Source of the DNA: an uncultured Lachnospiraceae bacterium
Lineage (GTDB): Bacteria > Bacillota > Clostridia > Lachnospirales > Lachnospiraceae
Assembly: GCA_944380095.1 (NCBI GenBank)
Contig: CALWGP010000011.1
Location: 1-39,166, forward strand
Direction of reading: 5' to 3'
DNA: 39,166 bases
This document shows positions 15,430 to 23,547 of the stretch, one piece after another (the first letter of the stretch is position 1; each line of letters begins with the position of its first letter). The position numbers were made by a program, and so were the translations under genes. A model generated the notes under the pieces. That model searched no databases. It was given only the letters and a program-made list of their open reading frames with translations, and was not told where the DNA came from.

Positions 15430-17433
15430 TCACAGGGTAATTGTAATCGTCTCCGCGCAAAACCGGTAAAGCTTCTGCCTGGAACAGTTGTCTTCCCACA
15501 AAAAGCCGATCAGATATTCTCCCGCCGGCACGCTGCCGCGCTCAAACGTCACGCAGACGCCGGGCAGTTTCGTGTGGATGATCCCGTTTAGGTTGGCGTC
15601 GATATCCGGCCGGTACTGTCTTGTGCAGGGGATTTTCCAGACGTCTTTTTGGTCCGCCGGGTCCGCTGCTTCACTGGAACCTTTCGCCAGGTAGCCTTTT
15701 CCCACCGGCTTAAGCAGCAGGCTGAAACGGTACCGGCAGTTATCCACCATCAGCGCCCAGGCCCAGCCCTGGATCAGCCAGTCCCCGCGTCCGCCCTTCC
15801 CGGTCTGCCACTTTTCCATATCCCCGGCAAATTCAATGCCCATGCGCAGCACCTCGTTGTGCCACTGAGGCTGCAGCCCGCCTTCGATTTTTTCCGGGGT
15901 CGCCTTTTCCACCCGCCGTTCAAAATCATAGTGGTTGCCCGTATAATATTCCGCATCCAGCACATCCCGCACCAGATACCGGTGATAGTAAGGATCCCTG
16001 TTGTACAGGGAAGGATGCAGCTCGTAGAGCATGTTCAGCTCACAGTGCAGCCTGCGCAGTTTTTCCGTGCTGTCGTCCGCCCCCCGGCTTAGAGACTCGT
16101 GGTGGATCAAAGAAACGTCGTTTCTCACCACGTTCACATAGCCCAGGTCGTGAAGATGGTAGCAAAATTCCACGTCGTTGAACGCCACCCGCAGCTTTTC
16201 GTTGAAGCCGCCCGCCTCTTCGTAAATGCTTTTTTTCACCAGCAGGCAGGCCCCGGTCACGCCCAGCACGTCAAAGGCCAACCGGTTTTTCAGGAAATAA
16301 TATTCGTTGGCGTCCGACCGAAACTGCAGCTTGTGGGCCGGCCCCAGATGAATATTGGTAATCCCCGCATGCTGGATAATCTCGGTCCCCGGATAGATCA
16401 GTTTGGCACCCACCGCGCCCACATGGGGCAGCACCGCCTTCTCCATCATCTTCTCCAGCCAGTCCTCCTGGGGAATCTCGATATCGTCGTTGAGCAAAAG
16501 GATATAGTCCCCGGTGGCCATGGACACGCCGATGTTGCACATCCTGGAAAAGTTAAACTCCATGGGTTCATAATGATAGAGGAACCGAAACTGGGGCTGC
16601 ATCATATCCCGCATCCGCTCGATCCGCTTCCTGTTTTTGGCGCTGCTGCCGTTATCCACCACGATGATCTCGAAATCCCGCCAGGTGCTGGCTTCCATTA
16701 CGGAGTGGATACAGTTCGAAAGGACCCTGGGATTGTCCTTGCTTGGAATCACCACGGACACCTTCCCTTGCGGCATAAGGGGCCAGCCCCTGCGTTCGTA
16801 AGCCGCCCGTTTCAGATCCTCAAAACATTCTTCCTGTCCCCAGGGCTCAATGGACCTGCGGTGGAAAAGCACGCTGTCAATATGGTCCGCGCTGCCGGTA
16901 ATCTCCACTGCTTTCAGGACAAAATCATACAGATTGCGGCGGTAGTCCTTTTCTTTCAGCCACTGCACATGGCTGCCCTCTTCCCTGCGGACCGCAAAAA
17001 ATCCGCCGAAATAAAAGTAGGAAATGAGGGTATCCGGGGACCAGTCCGGTTTCAGCCACGGGTTTTGGCGCTTCCCGTCCGGGCCGATTTCATCCTCGTC
17101 CGCATAAAGGATCACCGTTTCGGGATGCCTTGCAAAATAATCCGCCACAAGGGCAAGCTCCCTCGTGTCCGGCGTCCCGTCCTGCGCATGGAACACCAGG
17201 ACGTCTGCCGACTTATGGTCCGCAAAGGAAAACCCTGCCCTGCATTCCTCAAAGGACACCACTTCCAGGCGCAGCTGCCTTCCCTTCAAAGACAGGCACT
17301 CCCTTTCCCTGCGCTCCTTTTCCCGGATCCATTCGTCGTAGGAAAGCGTCTGGGCTGCGATCCGTTCTTCATACTTCTTATATTCCCGCTGCACCAGCCT
17401 TTTCTGAAACTGATTTTTTATTTTTGAAACCAA
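15430..17433 (-). CDS. Large glycosyltransferase: degenerate first GT domain, GT2 core, C-terminal beta domain
   Basis: A 667-residue protein starting at a TTG (17433) with GAGGAGG about 8 bases upstream; the start overlaps the end of the upstream gene by 16 bases. Residues about 55-200 look like half of a GT-A domain. An acidic YADEDE motif (110-115) and the acceptor-side fold are present, but the usual N-terminal nucleotide-binding strand is not recognisable. A complete GT2 domain follows (about 223-470) with KVSVVIPSKDN (224-234), VVDNGS (258-263) and LLLNDDIEI (312-320). After a linker comes a roughly 110-residue mostly beta C-terminal domain (about 555-667), possibly substrate binding. 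It may be a processive polymerase with one active site. Donor and exact role are unknown. Confidence 0.85.
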   Translation of the reverse strand: MVSKIKNQFQKRLVQREYKKYEERIAAQTLSYDEWIREKERRERECLSLKGRQLRLEVVSFEECRAGFSFADHKSADVLVFHAQDGTPDTRELALVADYFARHPETVILYADEDEIGPDGKRQNPWLKPDWSPDTLISYFYFGGFFAVRREEGSHVQWLKEKDYRRNLYDFVLKAVEITGSADHIDSVLFHRRSIEPWGQEECFEDLKRAAYERRGWPLMPQGKVSVVIPSKDNPRVLSNCIHSVMEASTWRDFEIIVVDNGSSAKNRKRIERMRDMMQPQFRFLYHYEPMEFNFSRMCNIGVSMATGDYILLLNDDIEIPQEDWLEKMMEKAVLPHVGAVGAKLIYPGTEIIQHAGITNIHLGPAHKLQFRSDANEYYFLKNRLAFDVLGVTGACLLVKKSIYEEAGGFNEKLRVAFNDVEFCYHLHDLGYVNVVRNDVSLIHHESLSRGADDSTEKLRRLHCELNMLYELHPSLYNRDPYYHRYLVRDVLDAEYYTGNHYDFERRVEKATPEKIEGGLQPQWHNEVLRMGIEFAGDMEKWQTGKGGRGDWLIQGWAWALMVDNCRYRFSLLLKPVGKGYLAKGSSEAADPADQKDVWKIPCTRQYRPDIDANLNGIIHTKLPGVCVTFERGSVPAGEYLIGFLWEDNCSRQKLYRFCAETITITL

Positions 17434-19562
17434 AAGCGTTTCCTCCTCGTTATCCGGGCTTTCAGGTCGCCCAGCATCTCCGGGGTCAGCCACAGAATCT
17501 GCAGCTCTACCACCAGCAGTCCTTCCCCGTTTCCTTCTGCGCCCCTTTCCAGCGCATCCAGACGGACATTGATATTGGGATCATGATCCGCAAATAAAAC
17601 GGCTGTCATTCCCGGCGTTCCCGGCGTCAGCACGCTGCCGCCCTCTCCCAGCACCTCCCCGTTGGTTACCACCGCCCGGGCCAGTTCCTCCGCCGTCAGC
17701 TTCCTGCCTTGAAAGGTCACTGCCTCCAGCCGCACCAGGCAGGGATTTTCCGCGGGATCCAGACGGATTCCCCGGGTATTTGCCCTGCAGGAAATTTCCG
17801 CCCGGATCCGGTCGTCCGCCGTATAGGCGTCGTGCAGATACCAGGAATGTTCCTGACTGTAGCCTTCCCCCGTATCCTCAAAAATCTGGACGGCTTTGCC
17901 CTCCGCATGGGCGAAAAACTGCTGATAGGGAACCGCCATGTGGCCGATCAGATGCCGCATATCCGTTACGGCCGTCCGCATTCCGCCGTCCTTTTCCCGC
18001 AGGATTTCCGTCTGGAAGGCACGCTCCTTCTCCTTTTGCCGGGCAAAGCTTTCTTCGTCCATCCCTGTCTCCGCCAAAATCTTTCGCAAAACAGGATGAT
18101 CCGCCCGTTTCGGGTTTTCCAGCACATAGCAGTACAGGGCGCGGTGCACCATCTCTTCCGGCGTCCCGTCCTGCGCCGCCCATTCGTAGTCGATCAGCGT
18201 CCATTTTTCTTCCTGCACGCAGATATTGGGAAATGTCAGGTCAAAATCCTGGAGCGTCCCTTGCGCATTCCAGGAAACCAGGTTTTTGTAGCGTTCAAAC
18301 AAAGCGCGAAAGCCTGCTTCGTCGTTTTCCTGAAGGCAGGTGTCCAGCAGTTCCTCCAGCGTCACCGCATCCTCCAGAAACTCGATCAGGGCGCTGCTGC
18401 GCCCGTCCGGTTCTTCCTGCAAGGCCAGACGGTTCACTTCCAGGCCGCTGCCCCGGAACCGTTCTTCAAAGGCCCTGAAATATCCGGCCAGCTTTTGGAT
18501 ATGGGCGTCCGCCGCTTCGTTGTCCGCGATCTTTTTCACATACCTTTCCCCCCCTGCCCTGTGCCCGATGTCGGTCCGGATACACAGATGCCGCGCCCGG
18601 TCATTGGAAAAACGGCTGTAGTCCGTTTCAATTTCCGGCCCGGTAAGCACCAGGAAGGAATTGCTGTACAGAGGAAACAGCCCCTCCCGGATCAGCATGT
18701 CGAACACCTTTTTTTCATCGAATAAAAGCATCCGGTCCCGGTCGAAGTTGCGCAGGTTGTTGGTCAGTTCCCCGACTTTGGGCAGATACCGGTCGGAATA
18801 GGCCATGGTCATAAACTTGTAATCCGGATAGGGGTAGAAAAAGCGATACTCTTTTTCCCCGCATTCTTCCAGGATTTTCTCCAGGCCGTTCTTGGTAAAG
18901 GTGCGCACTGCGCCGCCGTCCGGATAGTCCTCCAGGCCGGAAAAGAAGGTGCCCAGATGGTCTTCCCGACAGCCCGCCCAGTACTTTAATCCCATTTTGT
19001 TTTCGATGGCAATGACCACATGCCCGCCGGGCTTTACGTGCCTTTTTACGATCTGGTAAAAATCCCGGAAAGGCGTTTTTGTATTGATATAGCTCTGGCC
19101 GTATTCAAAAACACCGATCAGGCAGACGTAGTCGTAATCGGTCCCAAGCCCGGGTTCAATGTCCTGGAAATTGCCCACATGGATTGTAATATTGCTGCGG
19201 TCTTTATGCCGCCAGGCATTGATGAGGCTGCGCTTTTTGGAAAGATCCACGCAGGTGACGCTCCCGGCCTTCTGGGAAAGGCAGCCCGTGATGGCCCCGC
19301 AGCCGGAGCCCACCTCCAGCACCTTCATCCCCTTGTCCATGGGAAGCCATTTTACAATATTTTCCCGCAGGTCGGAAAGATGATAGAGCACTTCCCAGCT
19401 GCGCTTTTCCCGGATCGCTTCCGGGTAGCGTTCCTTTGGCACGGTCCGGACGATCCGTAAAAGTTCGTCCTCCGACGCCCCGTCGCAGTAAAAATCCTCT
19501 CCGGGATAATGGCTGTAATCCAGGGTTACGCCGCCGATTTTCTCTGTCCTGTCCGTTTCCAT
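17418..19562 (-). CDS. SAM methyltransferase-kinase fusion, WbdD-like chain terminator
   Basis: A 714-residue fusion. Residues about 55-240 form a class I methyltransferase: SAM motif I VLEVGSGCGAITG (81-93), acidic strand end VDLSK (105-109) and a later VKPGGHVVIAIEN (176-188). Residues about 325-490 look like a protein-kinase-fold small-molecule kinase: candidate ATP lysine in YVKKIA (341-346), catalytic loop DFDLTFPN (439-446, D441 and N446) and metal aspartate IDYEW (457-461, D458). A helical, Lys/Glu-rich stretch (500-530) and a beta-rich tail (about 580-714) follow. The same domain order and position next to wzm-wzt occur in the Escherichia coli O8/O9a enzyme WbdD, which caps chains by phosphorylation and methylation. 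It starts 4 bases after the wzt stop. Capping function here is inference. Confidence 0.82.
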   Translation of the reverse strand: METDRTEKIGGVTLDYSHYPGEDFYCDGASEDELLRIVRTVPKERYPEAIREKRSWEVLYHLSDLRENIVKWLPMDKGMKVLEVGSGCGAITGCLSQKAGSVTCVDLSKKRSLINAWRHKDRSNITIHVGNFQDIEPGLGTDYDYVCLIGVFEYGQSYINTKTPFRDFYQIVKRHVKPGGHVVIAIENKMGLKYWAGCREDHLGTFFSGLEDYPDGGAVRTFTKNGLEKILEECGEKEYRFFYPYPDYKFMTMAYSDRYLPKVGELTNNLRNFDRDRMLLFDEKKVFDMLIREGLFPLYSNSFLVLTGPEIETDYSRFSNDRARHLCIRTDIGHRAGGERYVKKIADNEAADAHIQKLAGYFRAFEERFRGSGLEVNRLALQEEPDGRSSALIEFLEDAVTLEELLDTCLQENDEAGFRALFERYKNLVSWNAQGTLQDFDLTFPNICVQEEKWTLIDYEWAAQDGTPEEMVHRALYCYVLENPKRADHPVLRKILAETGMDEESFARQKEKERAFQTEILREKDGGMRTAVTDMRHLIGHMAVPYQQFFAHAEGKAVQIFEDTGEGYSQEHSWYLHDAYTADDRIRAEISCRANTRGIRLDPAENPCLVRLEAVTFQGRKLTAEELARAVVTNGEVLGEGGSVLTPGTPGMTAVLFADHDPNINVRLDALERGAEGNGEGLLVVELQILWLTPEMLGDLKARITRRKRFWFQK

Positions 19563-19566
19563 ACGC

Positions 19567-20877
19567 TCAGATTTCCTTTACTTCCACTTTCGATTCCATA
19601 TCAAAATAGCCCACCGTATCCTTATCGGAAACCACCGTGATGTTGAGCACATCGTAAAGCCGGTGGTAAACGGTAAATTCATCTTTCTCGTAACCGGTGA
19701 CCCCCAGGGAAATCAGATAATCCCCTCCCTGCAGAAGCATCCGCTGGGAAAATGTGATTTCCAGCGTCTGACCGGCCTTTACACTGTCCAGAAAGCTTTT
19801 TTCAAACATGGTGTTGGTGCCGGTGATCTCCACACCCTTGATATTCTTAATGGAAAGGGCAAAAATGGGCGCCGGGAGATCCCGGTGAATCTTCACCCGC
19901 ATGTGCATGGTGAAAGGATCCCCTTTGAGGATGGCCGTGGTACGGACCCCGTTGGAATCCGTAAGGAAATATTCAAAAATTTCCGCTTCCTTTGTCCCGT
20001 ATTCCAGCGTCTCCGGGTTTACCCCCGCCTGGGGCTGCTGTCCTTTCTGTTCCCGGTCCCGTTCTTCTACGGCTTCCCGCACGCCGGGGTCTGCCGCCAG
20101 GTCCGGCACGTTTTCCGACTCCCTGGGCGTCTCATACTGTCCCACCAGCACCTGCTTGTAGGCGTCGATCATCTCTTTGGGGCTTCCTTCCCCCAGCTTT
20201 TCCCCCTGGTTTAAAAGCACCGCCCTGTCACAGTATTTGCTGATCGCGCTCAAATCATGGCTGACAAAAAGGATTGTTTTGCCTTTTTTCTTGAATTCCT
20301 CAAATTTCCGATAGCACTTGGCCTGGAAGAACACGTCCCCCACGGAAAGGGCTTCGTCCACGATAAGGATTTCCGGGTCGATATTGATGGCTACCGCAAA
20401 AGCCAGCCGCACAAACATGCCGCTGGAATAGGTTTTCACCGGCTGGTATACATAGTCCCCGATATCCGCAAAGTCCAGGATGTCCTGCAGCTTTTCGTCA
20501 ATTTCCTTTTCCGAAAAGCCGATCATGGTCCCGTTTAAATAAATATTTTCAATGCCGTTATATTCCATGTTAAAGCCGGCGCCCAGCTCCAAAAGGGCGG
20601 AGATGCGGCCGTTGACCTGCACCGTCCCTTCCGTCTCATGCAGTACGCCGGTGATGATTTTCAGGATCGTGGATTTCCCGGATCCGTTGGTCCCGATGAT
20701 GCCCACCGTCTCGCCCTTATAAATATCCAGATCCACATTCCGCAGGGCATAGTGCTTCGTGGAACGGGGTTTTCTTGCAAGCCCCAGCGATTCCAGCAGC
20801 CGGTCCCGGTTGCGGTTGTACAGTTTATATACTTTGCTTAAGCCCTCCACATGGATGGCAAGTTCTCTTTCTTCCAT
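19567..20877 (-). CDS. wzt: Wzt-type polysaccharide ABC exporter ATPase with C-terminal binding domain
   Basis: A 436-residue ATPase of a polysaccharide/teichoic acid ABC exporter. The nucleotide-binding domain (1-245) has Walker A GTNGSGKST (62-70), signature YSSGM (150-154), Walker B LIVDEA (171-176) and H-loop SHD (206-208). A Glu/Gln-rich linker (about 255-290) leads to a beta-sandwich C-terminal domain (about 295-430). In E. coli O8/O9a Wzt an equivalent domain recognises the capped non-reducing end of the glycan before export. Its presence next to a WbdD-like gene supports capping-dependent export here. The ATG at 20877 has AGAGG six bases upstream. It follows the permease gene after an unusual 213-base GC-rich gap and would pair with that permease. 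Confidence 0.93.
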   Translation of the reverse strand: MEERELAIHVEGLSKVYKLYNRNRDRLLESLGLARKPRSTKHYALRNVDLDIYKGETVGIIGTNGSGKSTILKIITGVLHETEGTVQVNGRISALLELGAGFNMEYNGIENIYLNGTMIGFSEKEIDEKLQDILDFADIGDYVYQPVKTYSSGMFVRLAFAVAINIDPEILIVDEALSVGDVFFQAKCYRKFEEFKKKGKTILFVSHDLSAISKYCDRAVLLNQGEKLGEGSPKEMIDAYKQVLVGQYETPRESENVPDLAADPGVREAVEERDREQKGQQPQAGVNPETLEYGTKEAEIFEYFLTDSNGVRTTAILKGDPFTMHMRVKIHRDLPAPIFALSIKNIKGVEITGTNTMFEKSFLDSVKAGQTLEITFSQRMLLQGGDYLISLGVTGYEKDEFTVYHRLYDVLNITVVSDKDTVGYFDMESKVEVKEI

Positions 20878-20902
20878 AAATTCCTCTCTGCACTTTCGCA
20901 GG

Positions 20903-21011
20903 GCCCGGCCGGGCTCCCGGCCGCGTCCCCGGGCCGCGTCCCCGGGCCGCCTGCGCGCTCACGCGCTTCCTGCGTCCCGCAAAACATTCGAAATCCGCCC
21001 GGCCGGGCTCC
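20903..21011. repeat. GC-rich repeats in the wzm-wzt gap
   Basis: The 15-base sequence GCCCGGCCGGGCTCC, whose first 12 bases are a perfect palindrome, occurs twice in direct orientation (20903-20917 and 20997-21011). Between the copies the 13-base unit GGCCGCGTCCCCG is repeated in tandem (20919-20931, 20932-20944) with a partial third copy. Composition is far more GC-rich than the flanking genes. No gene is seen in it. Confidence 0.7.
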
Positions 21012-21039
21012 TTTCTCATGTTTTGGGCGGGTCCCAAAG

Positions 21040-21072
21040 ACATGCGCTTTCATGCAAGCATGAACCGCATGT
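21040..21072. repeat. Strong two-part hairpin just after wzm
   Basis: ACATGCG (21040-21046) pairs with CGCATGT (21066-21072), and inside it TTCATG (21049-21054) pairs with CATGAA (21059-21064) around a CAAG loop. Flanking AAAG/CTTT bases can extend the stem. No T-run follows on the minus strand. It begins about 20 bases after the permease stop and may protect or process the transcript between permease and ATPase. Confidence 0.6.
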
Positions 21073-21090
21073 CCTTTGTCCCCTAGACGC

Positions 21091-22083
21091 TTACATAATA
21101 TCCGCGAAGTGGATTTTCAGTTTTTTGAAGATCAGGGCGCCGATCCCGAACAGGACGATGGTGATGATCCAGAAATAAACCGTGGAGTAGAAGTCCTCCC
21201 AGAACCACTGTTTTCCGTAAACCGCGCTGCGGTATCCCTCCACGATGTAGACCAGCGGGTTGATTTTGACCAGCATCTGGATCTCTTCCCCGAACTGGTT
21301 GATGTTCCACAGCACCGGGGTCGCCCACATCCCCACCTGCAGAAAAATGTTGACGATCTGCTGCAGGTCCCTGAAAAAGATCACAATGGAGCAGGTCGTA
21401 TAGCTGATGGCCAAAACGAAAATAAACATGCAGGCGCTGTAATAAAAGACCTGCAGGGTATACAGGCTGGGGTAATAGCCGTAGAAGCAGGCGATCAGCA
21501 AAAGGACGATGACAAAAAAGGCATGGATAAACGTGGCCGCTATGATCTTGATAATCGGCAGGACGCTGATTTTAAAGACGACCTTTTTGACCAGGTAGTT
21601 ATACTCTAACAGGGCGGTCATGGCGCTGGTAAGGGCTTCCGAAAAATAGAACCAGGGAACCAGCCCGGCGGTCAGAAAGAGCACAAAAGGGACATCCAGC
21701 GCCCCGCCGGATGCCATCCCCTGTTTCTGCGGCATCAGGATGGTAAACACCACATAGTACATGGCCACCGTGATCACCGGCTGGACCATGGCCCAGAACG
21801 CCCCCATGTAGGAACCGGCGTAGCGCTTTTTAAAATCGCTTTTTGCCAGTTTCCAGATCAGCCACCGGTTCTGGTACAGTTCTTTGGGAAGTACCGTAAT
21901 CTTATCGTACAACGCGATAAATGCGATGATGGCAGCCGCAATCAGGCCGCAGGCAATTCCCTTTTTCATCAGTTCGTCCGCAGGATCCGCCAAAGGATTG
22001 TGATAGAGGACGATAATCGCGCCGAGGATCACCATCGCAATGGTGAAGATGGTGATCCCGGCTTTTTTACTGAGCTTTTTCAT
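21091..22083 (-). CDS. wzm: Wzm-type polysaccharide ABC exporter permease
   Basis: A 330-residue ABC-2 family membrane protein that forms the channel for exporting lipid-linked polysaccharide. Two N-terminal hydrophobic segments (about 9-28 and 41-57) precede the normal six-helix core, so it is longer than typical Wzm/TagG (about 260-270 residues). The conserved amphipathic start of the core (LIWKLAKSDFKKRYAGSYMG), PWFYFSEAL and the NPLVYIVEGYR segment are recognisable. The ATG at 22083 overlaps the rmlC stop as ATGA and has AGGAAA about 8 bases upstream, which implies coupled translation. Its partner is the Wzt-like ATPase downstream. The two extra N-terminal helices are worth noting; their role is unknown. 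Confidence 0.9.
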   Translation of the reverse strand: MKKLSKKAGITIFTIAMVILGAIIVLYHNPLADPADELMKKGIACGLIAAAIIAFIALYDKITVLPKELYQNRWLIWKLAKSDFKKRYAGSYMGAFWAMVQPVITVAMYYVVFTILMPQKQGMASGGALDVPFVLFLTAGLVPWFYFSEALTSAMTALLEYNYLVKKVVFKISVLPIIKIIAATFIHAFFVIVLLLIACFYGYYPSLYTLQVFYYSACMFIFVLAISYTTCSIVIFFRDLQQIVNIFLQVGMWATPVLWNINQFGEEIQMLVKINPLVYIVEGYRSAVYGKQWFWEDFYSTVYFWIITIVLFGIGALIFKKLKIHFADIM

Positions 22084-22640
22084 GTTCTGTTTCCTGTATA
22101 TTCCTTGAGTCCGCCCCACTTTTGATCCTTGTCGGACAAAATCAGCTCCATTCCTTCCGGGATCGGCCAGGATACGCCGATGTCCGGATCGTTCCAGGCT
22201 ATCCCGCCTTCATCGTTGGGATGGTAAAAGTCCGTGCATTTATAGGCAAACTCCGCGTACTCGGACAGCACTAAAAATCCGTGCGCAAAATGTTTGGGAA
22301 TGAAAAACTGTTTTTTATTTTCCCCGGAAAGAAGGACTCCATACCACTGCCCGTAGGTGGGGGAACCTTCCCGCAGGTCCACGGCCACGTCGAAAACCTC
22401 TCCCTGCAGCACCCTCACCAGTTTATCCTGGGGATAGTGAATCTGGAAATGCAGTCCCCGCAGCACGCCTTTTTTGGAGGCCGACTGGTTGTCCTGTACA
22501 AAGACCTGGTCAATGCCCGCCTCCTTATAATCGTTGTAATTGTACGTCTCCATGAAATAGCCCCGGTTATCCCCGAATACGGTGGGGGTAATCACCTTCA
22601 GGCCCTCGATGTGACATGTTTCCACTGTAATTTTTCCCAT
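22080..22640 (-). CDS. rmlC: dTDP-4-dehydrorhamnose 3,5-epimerase
   Basis: A 186-residue cupin-fold epimerase, the third step of dTDP-L-rhamnose synthesis, converting dTDP-4-keto-6-deoxyglucose to its L-configured 4-keto isomer. Typical features are FGDNRGYFMETY (22-33), the catalytic histidine in RGLHFQ (61-66), VFDVAVDLR (82-90) and FIPKHFAHGF, with the YKCTDFY segment carrying the conserved tyrosines. Length is usual for the family. The ATG at 22640 has GGAGG five bases upstream, 24 bases after the rmlA stop. The ATGA overlap with the exporter permease ties precursor supply to export. No RmlD reductase follows, so the last step must come from elsewhere in the genome. Confidence 0.96.
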   Translation of the reverse strand: MGKITVETCHIEGLKVITPTVFGDNRGYFMETYNYNDYKEAGIDQVFVQDNQSASKKGVLRGLHFQIHYPQDKLVRVLQGEVFDVAVDLREGSPTYGQWYGVLLSGENKKQFFIPKHFAHGFLVLSEYAEFAYKCTDFYHPNDEGGIAWNDPDIGVSWPIPEGMELILSDKDQKWGGLKEYTGNRT

Positions 22641-22664
22641 AGGAACCTCCGCTGTTTCAAATCC

Positions 22665-23534
22665 TTACAGGCCGTTGGCCACTTCCACCAGGTATTTCCC
22701 GTAGTTGGTCTTCATCAGCGGCTCCGCCAGCTTTAAAAGCTGCTCTTTGCTGATAAATCCCCGGCGGAACGCAATCTCTTCAATGCAGGAAATATACATT
22801 CCCTGCCTTTTTTGCACCGCCGCCACAAAGTCCGAAGCGTCCAGCAGGGCGTCGTGGTTGCCGGTATCCAGCCAGGCGAATCCACGGCCCAGCGTTTCCA
22901 CCATCAGGGTGCCCCTGCGCAGATACTCGTTGTTGATGGAAGTGATTTCGATTTCCCCCCTGGCGGAGGGTTTGACGTTCCTGGCGATCTCCACCACGTC
23001 GTTATCGTAAAAGTACAGCCCGGGCACCGCGTAATTGCTTTTGGGATGCTCCGGCTTTTCCTCAATGGAAATGGCCTTCCCCGTTTCGTCGAATTCCACC
23101 ACGCCGTATTCCCTGGGATCCCGGACAAAATAGCCGAAAATGGTAGCTCCCTTTTCCCTCTGTGCCGCCTGGCGCAGCACCCTGGAAAAGCTCTGTCCGT
23201 AGAAGATATTATCCCCCAGCACCAGCGCCACGCTGTCGCTGCCGATAAAATCCGCGCCGATGAGGAAAGCATCCGCCAGTCCCCTGGGCTGCTCTTGGAC
23301 AGCGTAGGACATGGACAGGCCCAGCTGCTCGCCGGTGCCGAAAAGCTCCTCAAAGGCAGGCAGGTCCCTCGGGGTGGAAATGATCAGGATCTCCCGGATT
23401 CCCGCCAGCATCAGTGTGGATAGAGGATAATAAATCATCGGTTTGTCATAGACCGGCATGATCTGTTTGGATACCGCTTTGGTCAGCGGGTAAAGACGGG
23501 TCCCGGAACCGCCCGCCAGAATGATTCCTTTCAT
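22665..23534 (-). CDS. rmlA: Glucose-1-phosphate thymidylyltransferase
   Basis: A 289-residue nucleotidyltransferase that makes dTDP-glucose from glucose 1-phosphate and dTTP, the first committed step to dTDP-L-rhamnose. The N-terminus [18 protein letters not shown] is the nucleotide-binding signature; [18 protein letters not shown] and the later [10 protein letters not shown] and VEFDE segments are also typical. Full length for the family. The ATG at 23534 has GGGAGA upstream and lies 13 bases after the rmlB stop. Its substrate can be supplied by the phosphoglucomutase of the same region. RmlA enzymes are commonly feedback-inhibited by dTDP-rhamnose (family knowledge, not visible here). Confidence 0.97.
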   Translation of the reverse strand: MKGIILAGGSGTRLYPLTKAVSKQIMPVYDKPMIYYPLSTLMLAGIREILIISTPRDLPAFEELFGTGEQLGLSMSYAVQEQPRGLADAFLIGADFIGSDSVALVLGDNIFYGQSFSRVLRQAAQREKGATIFGYFVRDPREYGVVEFDETGKAISIEEKPEHPKSNYAVPGLYFYDNDVVEIARNVKPSARGEIEITSINNEYLRRGTLMVETLGRGFAWLDTGNHDALLDASDFVAAVQKRQGMYISCIEEIAFRRGFISKEQLLKLAEPLMKTNYGKYLVEVANGL

Positions 23535-23547
23535 GGCAATTCTCCCT

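Noticed and set aside
14218..15591. Long plus-strand open frames opposite the glycosyltransferases (also 16099-17427, 17709-18725, 5574-6308)
   Set aside because: They mirror well-supported minus-strand enzymes, have no ribosome sites, and their translations show no recognisable domains and the Pro/Arg/His-rich bias of antisense GC-rich DNA.
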